Part shown: positions 1-5,497 of the stretch, in pieces
How positions within the stretch are numbered: the stretch's first letter is position 1
Layout: each line of letters starts with the position of its first letter
Assembly: GCA_007128515.1 (NCBI GenBank)
Contig: SKXI01000466.1
Span: forward strand, 1 to 6,590
Origin: Halococcaceae archaeon
GTDB taxonomy: Archaea; Halobacteriota; Halobacteria; Halobacteriales; Halalkalicoccaceae
Length of the DNA: 6,590 bases
Direction of reading: 5' to 3'
Notes under the pieces: generated by a model
The model's database searches: none
Seen by the model: the letters and a program-made list of their open reading frames with translations, nothing else
Told to the model about the DNA's origin: nothing
Position numbers and translations under genes: made by a program

Positions 1-587
1 GCGGCGCTCCCGAGGAAGACGACGGCGAACACCGCCTTGCTCCAGGCGAGCACCTTCTTCCCGTCGAGCGGGCCGAACGGGATCATGTTGAACGCGGCGA
101 GAAAGAGGTTGATCCCGACGCCGAAGCGGCCCACCTCGTAGACGACCCCCGATCCGAGCAGGAGCGGCGCGAAGACCAGCGCCAGGAGGAGGTTCGTCAC
201 GGGACCGGCGACCGCGATGATCCCGTTCTCTCGCACCGTGATCCGTCCCCGGTGGTAGACCGCACCCGGGGCGGCGAAGATGAAGCCCGCGAGCGCGGTG
301 ACGATGGCGATGGCGAGCATCGAGTAGTCCGCGCGGAACTCCGCGACCTGACCGTACCGGATCGCGACCACCTTGTGCGCGAGTTCGTGGAGGAGGAAGC
401 CGACGCCAGCGGTGAGGAAGTTGATCACGAACAGCGCGACGAACGCCGCCGGCACGGCCAGAACGCCCGCGCCGCCGCCGAAGAAGAGCGCGAAGGCGGC
501 CCCGAGGGCGACCCAGGCGGCGAGCAGGTCGCGGACCTCGCGCCCGCTGAACCTGATATCGGCGACGGAGAGCCCGCTTCCGCTCAC
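1..587 (-). CDS. Site-2 protease-like M50 zinc metalloprotease, 3' end missing
   Basis: Predicted intramembrane zinc metalloprotease of the M50 (site-2 protease) family; such enzymes cleave membrane-embedded substrates. The visible 195 residues begin with a GTG codon at 587 and the reading frame leaves the window at its left edge. A zinc-binding HExxH motif (HELAH) lies at residues 67-71, inside a hydrophobic segment following helices at about 22-36 and 43-66. The family's second hallmark, an AGPVTN segment, is at 127-132. The third zinc-ligand region is at about 167-176, reading N-M-I-P-F-G-P-L-D-G, and matches the usual NxxPxxPLDG pattern with D175 as likely ligand. The start is set by a GTGA overlap with the stop of the upstream TraB-family gene, implying one mRNA and translational coupling. 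No start upstream of this GTG was preferred because it would run into the neighbour. Family assignment is strong; the substrate is unknown. Confidence 0.9.
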   Translation of the reverse strand, partial: MSGSGLSVADIRFSGREVRDLLAAWVALGAAFALFFGGGAGVLAVPAAFVALFVINFLTAGVGFLLHELAHKVVAIRYGQVAEFRADYSMLAIAIVTALAGFIFAAPGAVYHRGRITVRENGIIAVAGPVTNLLLALVFAPLLLGSGVVYEVGRFGVGINLFLAAFNMIPFGPLDGKKVLAWSKAVFAVVFLGSA

Positions 588-2293
588 GCGAGGAGCCCCC
601 AGAGCAGCTCCGCGCCGTTTCTCGCGCCCTGGACGAGCAGGTCGCCGACGGCACCGACCCCACCGATGTCCGCGGCGAGCCACGGCAGCACCACCACGGG
701 GAAGAGGAACGTGGCGATCATGCTGCCGACGTTCGTCATCGCGACGATGGCGATCAGCCGGAAGAGGGGGACCTCGAGCATCTCCGAGAGCACCTCGCTC
801 ATCTCGCTCGCCTCGTCGGCGAGCAGGTCGTTGAGCGTTCCGATGTCGGCGACGTTCACCGGGGTGTGTCGGAGTTCGACGTAGCCCGCGAACCAGCCGG
901 GTGCCAGAAGTGGGTTGATGCTGGTGAGCCAGGCGACCGCGCCGCCGACACCCGCGCTCTGCCAGTGGGCGCCGACGAGCCGCGCCATGCCGAAGGCGAA
1001 GATGCCGTTGAAGAGGAACCAGGCGGCGAACACACGCAGGAGGAAGCCGTCCTGGACGCCGCCGAGCGCGAGCAGGACGAAGAAGGCGAGGAAGCCGAGG
1101 GCGATGGCGTAGCCGATCGCCTTGTACGGCGAGAACCGGCGGCTCTTCGCGGTGCCCGTGAGCGTCTCCATCGCCGGGAGCGTCTCGGGGTTCTCCAGAT
1201 ACCGCTCGATACCCTGTCGGTGGCCCGCGCCGACGACCGCGAGCACGTCGTAGCCTTCCGAGCGCAGTGCGTGGAGTTTGTGTGCGATGTACGCGTCGCG
1301 TTCGTCGATCAGCGCGTGTGCGCCGCCGGGGCTGAAGCGCCTGAACTCGGCCATCATGGCGCTGACCACGTCTCGTTCGGTCAGTTCGTCGATGTCGAAC
1401 TCCTCGTCGAACTCCCCCTCGGGAGCGCTTCCGAGCGCGACACCGAACAGGAGGCCGCCGGCGAGACCGACCGCGAGGCCCGCGCTCGCACCGAGGAGCC
1501 CCCGGAGGGCGAACGCGCCGGTGGAGGCGAACGTCTCTGGGTCGGCGAACGGGCCGAGGCTCCCACCCGAAACGGCGACCGCCGCGGTTCCGACCCCCGC
1601 GAGCGCTATCGTCCCTGCCAGCAGGGGAAGCGATCTGCTCAGCGCCGGGACCAGGAGCACGAGGAGCAGGCCAGCGACAGCACCGAGGATCAACCCCCCT
1701 CCGGCGCGGAGCACGCCGTCGCCGAGTGCGAGGCCGGCCAGTGGATCGATCCCGAACAGCGCGGCGACGAAGGTCGCCAGAATGCCGAAGAAGGCGCCGA
1801 AGCCCGCGCCCGCGGTGATCGCCGCGAGCCGCGGATCGGCGACGCCGGCGGCGAGCCCGCCGACGAGCTTCAGTCGCTCGGGGAGCGTCATCCGCGCCCA
1901 GAAGCGCTGGATCGTCGTCTGGATGTCCCGGTCGACGAGCGCGACGCCCAGGCCGAGCGATTCGGCGGTCTCGACCGCCGCGCGCATGTCCGCGCCGGGT
2001 TCGATGTCGAAGCGTTCTCCCAGCCTCGTCTGGACGTACGACAGCATCCAGTAGGCGAGGAACTGGAAGACCGTGTTTCCCTCGAGTAAGTCCGCCGCGT
2101 CGAGGTCCTCGGGCAGGTCGCCTTTCAGCTGCCGGTAGCGGTTCTCGTCGAGTTCGACGGCGACCACGTCCGGTCGTTCCGCCTCGATGGTCGCTTCGAC
2201 CTCCTCGACGCTCGCGGCGGAGACGTGTGCGGTTCCCACGACCCGGACCGACCCCTCGTCGCCGGCCGTCACCGTCTCGGGTCGCTCTGTCAT
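584..2293 (-). CDS. TraB/PrgY-family membrane protein
   Basis: Member of the TraB/PrgY family, named for enterococcal pheromone-shutdown proteins and structurally linked to the EreA/ChaN/TIKI hydrolase-like superfamily; its biochemical role in archaea is not settled. The 569 residues carry the GTAHVS motif at 20-25, VELDENRY at 46-53, a VDRDIQ segment near 120, a DERD motif at 330-333 and VVGAGH at 353-358, all family hallmarks. About four hydrophobic segments (roughly 150-180, 198-218, 222-241, 261-288) interrupt the TraB domain. About four more follow it (392-412, 417-439, 447-474, 510-539). The open frame extends 11 codons further up to 2326, but ATG 2293 was chosen because a TATA-like TAAAAG sits about 25 bases before it, inside the extension. 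It heads an operon with the overlapping M50 protease gene. The lengthy insertion and C-terminal membrane region suggest a membrane-anchored version of the domain. Confidence 0.9.
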   Translation of the reverse strand: MTERPETVTAGDEGSVRVVGTAHVSAASVEEVEATIEAERPDVVAVELDENRYRQLKGDLPEDLDAADLLEGNTVFQFLAYWMLSYVQTRLGERFDIEPGADMRAAVETAESLGLGVALVDRDIQTTIQRFWARMTLPERLKLVGGLAAGVADPRLAAITAGAGFGAFFGILATFVAALFGIDPLAGLALGDGVLRAGGGLILGAVAGLLLVLLVPALSRSLPLLAGTIALAGVGTAAVAVSGGSLGPFADPETFASTGAFALRGLLGASAGLAVGLAGGLLFGVALGSAPEGEFDEEFDIDELTERDVVSAMMAEFRRFSPGGAHALIDERDAYIAHKLHALRSEGYDVLAVVGAGHRQGIERYLENPETLPAMETLTGTAKSRRFSPYKAIGYAIALGFLAFFVLLALGGVQDGFLLRVFAAWFLFNGIFAFGMARLVGAHWQSAGVGGAVAWLTSINPLLAPGWFAGYVELRHTPVNVADIGTLNDLLADEASEMSEVLSEMLEVPLFRLIAIVAMTNVGSMIATFLFPVVVLPWLAADIGGVGAVGDLLVQGARNGAELLWGLLA

Positions 2294-2315
2294 CACCCGT
2301 GATTGTCGCGCGCCG

Positions 2316-2321
2316 CTTTTA
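2316..2321 (-). promoter_or_regulatory. TATA-like element of the TraB-M50 operon
   Basis: TAAAAG on the minus strand, centred about 25.5 bases before ATG 2293. This is the distance expected between a haloarchaeal TATA box and a leaderless transcription start at the start codon. It argues against the longer open frame beginning at 2326, which would place the promoter inside the coding region. Confidence 0.55.
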
Positions 2322-2446
2322 GCCATGTCGGACGAGACGCGCCACCGAAAATATCTGTATAAATATACGAAAAGGCCGGATCAGCAAACGTCGGGATCGA
2401 AAAACTATCTGTCAATCTCTCCTATTGTATCGTAGAAGAACGCAGC
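2322..2446. promoter_or_regulatory. AT-rich divergent intergenic region with a short palindrome
   Basis: This noncoding stretch lies between the promoters of the divergent TraB and zinc-ribbon genes and is visibly AT-richer than its surroundings. It contains a perfect-armed palindrome GTATA-AA-TATAC at 2357-2368. It also holds two similar sequences in direct orientation, GAAAATATCTGT at 2347-2358 and GAAAAACTATCTGT at 2399-2412, about 52 bases apart. It may hold a regulator site or alternative TATA elements. No convincing gene is seen in it. Confidence 0.4.
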
Positions 2447-2454
2447 TTCTTAAC
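2447..2454 (+). promoter_or_regulatory. Probable TATA element of the zinc-ribbon protein gene
   Basis: TTCTTAAC, centred about 30 bases before ATG 2482, with a purine-rich stretch (AGAAGAACG) just upstream that could act as a BRE. The distance predicts a transcript with a leader of only a few bases. A GGAGG at 2460-2464 would then lie upstream of the transcript start and would not serve as a ribosome-binding site. Confidence 0.45.
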
Positions 2455-2481
2455 GGTCCGGAGGCATTGACTCTCGTACCG

Positions 2482-3459
2482 ATGGTATCGCCGGGAACGC
2501 TTCAAGTCGTCAACACGCTCGGAGAGGGTGTGAACCACACGTACGAGCCGACGATCAGGGATTCGGGGGAGGTATCGTATCCGAGCGCCGAGGAGTTGCT
2601 CGACGACCGCGACGACGATGCGGTGATAGTCTTAGAGCAGCTCGCGGACCGAAGCCTCCTCGACCGGGAGTTCCAGTCGAAGGTCTACATCTGCCCCGAG
2701 TGTCTCACGGATGGGATGCAGTACTCCACCGCCTGTCCCTCCTGTGGCTCCATCGAGGCGTTCGAGACGACGCTCGTCGAACACACCGAGTGTGGGACCG
2801 TCGACGTCGAGGAGTCGTTCCGGGACGGGATCTGTCCCGGCTGCGAGCGCCAGGTGGCCGAGGAGACGCTCAGCAGCCAGCGGCGCTACGTCTGTCAGGG
2901 CTGTGAGAGCTGGTTCGACACCCCGGCGAACCGGCTCCGCTGTCGGGAGTGTCTACACGTCTGCCAGCCGACCGATTCACACGAACGGGTGCTGTACGTC
3001 TACACGCTCGGGTCGGGCGGGGAGCGCTGGCTCGACGAACAGCTCACCGCGCGCGATTCGATCGCGGAGGAGCTCTCGGAGCGGCGGTTCGAGACGACCA
3101 TCGACGCGGTCGTCACCGCGGACGACGGCACCGACTACCCGGTCCACGTCTACGCGGTCGACACATTCCTCGACAACCGTATCGTCGCGGAGGTCCACGA
3201 CCAGCCGACGAGGGCGGACATCGAGTACCTCATCGAGGCCGCCGACGCGCTCTCGGCACACCCCATCCTGGTGACGACCAGCGGCGTCGTCAGCGAGGCC
3301 GTCTCGGAGCGCCTCTCGGGGGTCGACGTGACGGTCATGACGTCCGACGGGGAGGGCGGGCTCGAGCAGGCCTATCGGGTCACCGACGAACCGCGCTCGA
3401 CGGAGTCGTTCGTCCAGCGGCTGGCCTCCTCGCTCGACGTCTCCGGCTGGAAGAGCTAA
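2482..3459 (+). CDS. TackOD1-like multi-zinc-ribbon protein with C-terminal nuclease-fold-like domain
   Basis: Cytosolic 325-residue protein of uncertain function. After an acidic N-terminal region it has twelve cysteines, mostly as CxxC pairs: 71/74, 85/88, 118/121, 138/141 and 154/157, plus single C104 and C161. H101 lies beside C104 in a VEHTEC segment. These could form three zinc sites. The order (CPEC, CPSC, His-rich turn with Cys, CPGC, CQGC, CREC) resembles TackOD1, a metal-binding output domain known from archaeal and bacterial signalling proteins. Residues about 180-290 alternate strands and helices, with an acidic AEVH strand at 236-239, a helix at 243-258, then a PILVTTSG strand. 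This recalls PD-(D/E)xK/Mrr-like folds, but the usual Lys position is His, so catalysis is doubtful. No membrane segments are seen. ATG 2482 was chosen over ATG 2425 because the promoter lies between them. The domain reading is inference from pattern. Confidence 0.85.
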   Translation: MVSPGTLQVVNTLGEGVNHTYEPTIRDSGEVSYPSAEELLDDRDDDAVIVLEQLADRSLLDREFQSKVYICPECLTDGMQYSTACPSCGSIEAFETTLVEHTECGTVDVEESFRDGICPGCERQVAEETLSSQRRYVCQGCESWFDTPANRLRCRECLHVCQPTDSHERVLYVYTLGSGGERWLDEQLTARDSIAEELSERRFETTIDAVVTADDGTDYPVHVYAVDTFLDNRIVAEVHDQPTRADIEYLIEAADALSAHPILVTTSGVVSEAVSERLSGVDVTVMTSDGEGGLEQAYRVTDEPRSTESFVQRLASSLDVSGWKS

Positions 3460-3464
3460 TGGTC

Positions 3465-3566
3465 ATAGGGAGTATGTAGACGTTCGGAGACGTCTCGATT
3501 CGGGACCACAGGACGGGATCAGTCGATCGGCCACCGAGATCCGTGGTTGGTTGCGATACTCCCCAT
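3465..3566. repeat. Inverted repeat bracketing a convergent intergenic region
   Basis: The left arm ATAGGGAGTAT at 3465-3475 and the right arm ATACTCCCCAT at 3556-3566 are inverted with 10 of 11 positions matching, separated by 80 bases. They lie at the two edges of the gap between the convergent stops of the zinc-ribbon gene and the thioesterase gene. A perfect 10-base palindrome GAGACGTCTC is at 3487-3496. There is no T-tract, so a classical archaeal terminator is not evident. Function is unknown and chance is possible. Confidence 0.35.
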
Positions 3567-4012
3567 CAGTTCACCGCCCGTTCGCCCGAGAGCGCCTCAT
3601 CTCTCAACTCCCTTGCTTCCTCGCTCTCGGTCGTGAGCGCCGGCACCGACGTCGGCCGGTGCTCCTCGTCGATCGAGACGTAGACGAAGTAGGACTCGGT
3701 CGTCTTCTCGCGCTCGCCCGTCATCGGGTTCTCGCGGTACGCCCTGAGCCGGACACGCACGCTCGTCTCCCCTGCCTCGTAGACGTACGCCTCGATCAGC
3801 GCCGTGTCGCCGACGAGGATCGGCCGCTCGAAGTCCACGCCCTCTATCCGGGCGGTGACGCAGGCGTTCTCCGCGAAGCGCATCGCGCTCATCGCGCCCA
3901 CCTCGTCCATCCACTTCAGCACGTTACCCCCGTGAGCGGTCTCGAGCGTGTTCGCGTGGTTCGGCTGGACCATCTCCCGGTTCTGGATGTAGGTATCGAG
4001 GAGGTCGGTCAT
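3566..4012 (-). CDS. Hotdog-fold acyl-CoA thioesterase (acyl-CoA hydrolase family)
   Basis: Predicted cytosolic enzyme hydrolysing acyl-CoA thioesters to free acids and CoA, of the YciA/BACH/BFIT-like hotdog family. The 148 residues form a single hotdog domain, the usual size for a one-domain member. The characteristic opening N-x-L-E-T-A-H-G-G sits at 21-29, followed by the central helix K-W-M-D-E-x-G-A-x-x-A-x-R at 33-45, where N21 and D36 are the likely catalytic candidates by family analogy. Next come the V-D-F-x-x-P-I-x-x-G-D strand-turn and a TSVRV strand. A Y-F-V-Y-V-S-I-D strand and an RPTSVPAL tail complete the family pattern. The open frame reaches up to 4066, but ATG 4012 fits the family N-terminus and a TATA-like element about 25 bases upstream. 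GGAGG lies only two bases before the start, too close for typical use. Substrate chain length cannot be read from sequence. Confidence 0.92.
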   Translation of the reverse strand: MTDLLDTYIQNREMVQPNHANTLETAHGGNVLKWMDEVGAMSAMRFAENACVTARIEGVDFERPILVGDTALIEAYVYEAGETSVRVRLRAYRENPMTGEREKTTESYFVYVSIDEEHRPTSVPALTTESEEARELRDEALSGERAVN

Positions 4013-4033
4013 ATCCTCCGTATCGTGCCGGCG

Positions 4034-4039
4034 GAAAAG
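4034..4039 (-). promoter_or_regulatory. TATA-like element of the thioesterase gene
   Basis: CTTTTC on the minus strand, centred about 24.5 bases before ATG 4012. It is weak in sequence but at the spacing seen for other genes in this window. It lies in the 97-base gap after the stop of the upstream 152-residue protein gene, suggesting independent transcription. Confidence 0.35.
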
Positions 4040-4109
4040 AGCGTGGTGAATCTCTGGCGAGAACACGGCGTCGGAGACGGCGATCCGACCGGCATCGGTC
4101 TCCGGGTCG

Positions 4110-4568
4110 TTACGAGAAGTCCGGCAGGTCGTCGGGTGCCTCGTACTCCGACTCCCAGTCGATGTACTCGTCTTTCAGCACGTCACAGACGACCTGTCCG
4201 AGCTCGGTGAGCCCCGCGTTGATCGACGAGACCTGCCCCCAGCTCTCCAGCTCCGGGTGTATCTCGCGCTCCTTCCAGTCCTCGGGGAGACCCGGTGCGT
4301 GGTAGCCGACGCGCTCGGCGAACGAGTCCCAGAAGAAGTCGAAGCGGTCGATCATCTCGAGGTCGTCGACGATCTCGAACTCGCGCTCGGTCATCTCCGC
4401 CCCCTCGTTCCAGCGCTCCCAGGCGATCTCCCACGCGCCCTCGCGGAGGAACTCGCTCAGTTCCTCGCGGCGGTAGTCGGTCTCCGCGACGACCTCTACG
4501 TCGTCGTAGCTGGCGGGGTCGACCTCCTGAAGCTCCGGCGGCGCCGGCGGCTCGACGTCGAGGCTCAT
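4110..4568 (-). CDS. Acidic conserved-looking protein of unknown function
   Basis: I do not recognise a characterised family. The 152-residue product is extremely acidic (about 45 Asp+Glu, near 30%), consistent with a haloarchaeal cytosolic protein. It has seven tryptophans (46, 50, 53, 80, 98, 110, 138) and a single cysteine (C128), so it is not a zinc ribbon. The first 25 residues are proline- and acid-rich and probably disordered. Residues 34-88 look helical and amphipathic, with aromatic clusters (AWEIAWERW, FDFFWDSF) that suggest a folded core or a partner interface. Residues 111-135 form a second likely helical block. There is no signal peptide or membrane segment. ATG 4568 is supported by a clear TATA element about 28 bases upstream and by coding character from the first codons. 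The neighbours give no functional clue. It is probably a haloarchaea-restricted protein, but that needs a database search. Confidence 0.85.
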   Translation of the reverse strand: MSLDVEPPAPPELQEVDPASYDDVEVVAETDYRREELSEFLREGAWEIAWERWNEGAEMTEREFEIVDDLEMIDRFDFFWDSFAERVGYHAPGLPEDWKEREIHPELESWGQVSSINAGLTELGQVVCDVLKDEYIDWESEYEAPDDLPDFS

Positions 4569-4593
4569 GCTCGTCGGTACGGAGGGACCGCGA

Positions 4594-4599
4594 ATAAAA
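4594..4599 (-). promoter_or_regulatory. TATA element of the 152-residue protein gene
   Basis: TTTTAT on the minus strand, centred about 28 bases before ATG 4568. It sits just below the stop codon of the upstream zinc-ribbon gene at 4616, so each gene appears to have its own promoter. It is the best TATA match in this part of the window. Confidence 0.6.
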
Positions 4600-4615
4600 C
4601 CGCGCTCTCGGTGAG

Positions 4616-4759
4616 CTACTCGCGGGCGACCGCGAGGTTCCGTACAGCCTCGCCACAGGAGGGGCAGGCTCCGAGGTGCTCCGTGCTCACGGTGCGCTCG
4701 TTACAGCTGACACACTCGTAGTAGGACTCGGTGGGGTGGTATGGATCGCTTCCGGGCAT
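4616..4759 (-). CDS. Small double-CxxC zinc-ribbon (rubrerythrin-like domain) protein, 47 aa
   Basis: A 47-residue protein reading M-P-G-S-D-P-Y-H-P-T at its start and ending in A-R-E-stop. Two CxxC pairs, C16/C19 (ECVSC) and C32/C35 (ACPSC), are spaced as in a rubredoxin-like or zinc-ribbon knuckle and would bind one zinc or iron ion. Small haloarchaeal proteins with this layout (Y-x-C-x-x-C near residue 15, then C-P-x-C-G, then a short basic or hydrophobic tail) are often annotated as rubrerythrin-like domain proteins; that label describes the fold, not a demonstrated activity. Codon third positions are mostly G or C as in neighbours, and a TATA-like GTTATC lies about 26 bases before ATG 4759. 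Its role could be a redox or nucleic-acid-binding accessory; nothing in the context decides. Confidence 0.85.
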   Translation of the reverse strand: MPGSDPYHPTESYYECVSCNERTVSTEHLGACPSCGEAVRNLAVARE

Positions 4760-4782
4760 ACGTTCCGTCCCCGCCACCCCCT

Positions 4783-4788
4783 GATAAC
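4783..4788 (-). promoter_or_regulatory. TATA-like element of the small zinc-ribbon gene
   Basis: GTTATC on the minus strand, centred about 26.5 bases before ATG 4759, fitting a leaderless start. A CCCC-TGA-GGGG dyad lies just upstream at 4793-4803. Confidence 0.5.
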
Positions 4789-4792
4789 GGTT

Positions 4793-4833
4793 CCCCTGAG
4801 GGGGCTACACACACCTAGGATCCATCCGTGTGT
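4793..4833 (-). other. Two short hairpins between the methyltransferase stop and the zinc-ribbon promoter
   Basis: Thirteen bases beyond the methyltransferase stop codon, GTGTGT/ACACAC arms (4828-4833 and 4807-4812) could pair around a 15-base loop that contains a CCTAGG palindrome. A second dyad, CCCC-TGA-GGGG, follows at 4793-4803. They could form the 3' end of the methyltransferase mRNA, or the second could be an operator upstream of the zinc-ribbon TATA box. No T-tract follows, so a terminator call is weak. Confidence 0.3.
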
Positions 4834-4845
4834 CTCTAGGACGTA

Positions 4846-5400
4846 TTAACCAGCAGCGACGATCATGAACGTCTCGACGCGCTCGTCGCTTCGCTCGATC
4901 GTGAACCCGGCCTCGGTGAGCCGGTCAGTCGCGGTCTCGGCGTCGTACCGTTCGTCGATGGAGGGGCCGTCGTCGCCGGAGCCCGCGCGTGACCAGTCGG
5001 CGATCACGAACCTCCCACCGGGGTCGAGGACGCGGTGGACCTCCGAGAGCGAGGCGGCCGAGGCGAACTCGTGGTAGGTCATGACCGTCACCGCGAGGTC
5101 GCAGGCGTCGTCGGGGAGCGGGAGGTCGGCGACGTCGGCGGTGATCGTGGTGACGTTGTCGGGCACCCCCTTCGTCTCGTACAGCTCGTGCATCTCCCTC
5201 TGGAGGTCGACGGCGTAGACTCGCTCGACGAACGGGGCGAGTTCGTCCGTGTAGAAGCCGGTGCCGCTGCCGAGGTCACAGAGCGTCTCCGTTCCGGTCG
5301 GCGAGAGCGCACCGACGAGCTCCTCGCGCGAGAGAAAGCGGTACCGCGAGACGTCCTCGAGCGCGTCGGCACGGTCGATCGGAAACGTGTGAAAGCCCAT
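4846..5400 (-). CDS. Class I SAM-dependent methyltransferase
   Basis: Predicted cytosolic S-adenosylmethionine-dependent methyltransferase of the UbiE/Methyltransf_11 type; the acceptor is unknown. The 184 residues show motif I L-C-D-L-G-S-G-T-G-F-Y at 40-50. The acidic ribose-binding residue D65 follows in VYAVD, then motif III T-A-D-V-A-D-L-P at 87-94. A D-L-A-V-T-V-M-T-Y-H-E-F strand-helix is at 101-112, and L-D-P-G-G-R-F-V-I-A-D-W is at 125-136. The N-terminal 35 residues (HTFPIDRADALEDVSRYRFLS) resemble a lid region seen in related archaeal enzymes. Three cysteine-free arsenite-type motifs were looked for; no ArsM-like Cys set is present. The frame stays open to 5499, but ATG 5400 was chosen because a TATA element lies 25 bases upstream and the extension would overlap the divergent promoter. 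It faces the YeeE/YedE pair across a 97-base shared control region, hinting at a link with sulfur metabolism. Confidence 0.9.
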   Translation of the reverse strand: MGFHTFPIDRADALEDVSRYRFLSREELVGALSPTGTETLCDLGSGTGFYTDELAPFVERVYAVDLQREMHELYETKGVPDNVTTITADVADLPLPDDACDLAVTVMTYHEFASAASLSEVHRVLDPGGRFVIADWSRAGSGDDGPSIDERYDAETATDRLTEAGFTIERSDERVETFMIVAAG

Positions 5401-5422
5401 ACCACTCGTTCGCGCCCGGTCG

Positions 5423-5428
5423 GTATAA
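5423..5428 (-). promoter_or_regulatory. TATA element of the methyltransferase gene
   Basis: TTATAC on the minus strand, centred about 25.5 bases before ATG 5400, consistent with a leaderless mRNA. It decides in favour of ATG 5400 rather than an in-frame start farther up. Confidence 0.65.
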
Positions 5429-5434
5429 CCTGTG

Positions 5435-5464
5435 CCGGATCGGCGCAGGTCCTGCCGATGCCGG
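5435..5464. promoter_or_regulatory. Imperfect palindrome, candidate shared operator
   Basis: The left side CCGG-ATCGG-CG-CAGG and right side CCTG-CCGAT-G-CCGG are inverted copies: 13 pairs match if a CG on the left and a G on the right are bulged. The central T is at 5450. The TATA elements of the divergent genes are centred at about 5425.5 and 5472, so the dyad lies midway, upstream of both. This position suits a transcription factor acting on the methyltransferase and YeeE/YedE genes together. GC-rich composition makes chance partial matches easier, so it is only a candidate. Confidence 0.4.
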
Positions 5465-5468
5465 GGTT

Positions 5469-5475
5469 CATATAC
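5469..5475 (+). promoter_or_regulatory. TATA element of the YeeE/YedE gene pair
   Basis: CATATAC, centred about 26 bases before ATG 5498, the canonical spacing for a leaderless haloarchaeal transcript. No promoter-like site precedes the second gene, so both membrane proteins are likely made from this one mRNA. Confidence 0.65.
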
Positions 5476-5497
5476 GCCGCGGTGGCTACATACCTCC

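Noticed and set aside
252..884. Plus-strand open frame of 210 codons across the left end
   Set aside because: It lies antisense to the M50 protease and the end of the TraB gene, which have HELAH and membrane-segment evidence; the plus product shows no domain.
866..2089. Long plus-strand open frame (407 codons) opposite the TraB-family gene
   Set aside because: Its product is a low-complexity Arg/Glu/Ala-rich sequence typical of the antisense of a GC-rich haloarchaeal gene; the minus-strand frame carries clear family motifs.
2460..2469. GGAGG followed by an in-frame TTG as an alternative start of the zinc-ribbon gene
   Set aside because: The GGAGG-TTG gap is only two bases and the promoter position places the transcript start downstream of the GGAGG.
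2425..2481. Upstream ATG start for the zinc-ribbon protein
   Set aside because: The added 19 residues are not acidic like the rest and the predicted TATA element lies inside them.
3551..4210. Plus-strand open frame of 219 codons opposite the thioesterase
   Set aside because: It is antisense to a clear hotdog thioesterase and its product is Arg/Val/His-rich without motifs.
4857..5400. Arsenite methyltransferase (ArsM) identity for the SAM methyltransferase
   Set aside because: The cysteine set expected of ArsM is absent (only C41 and C100 are seen) and no arsenic genes are nearby.
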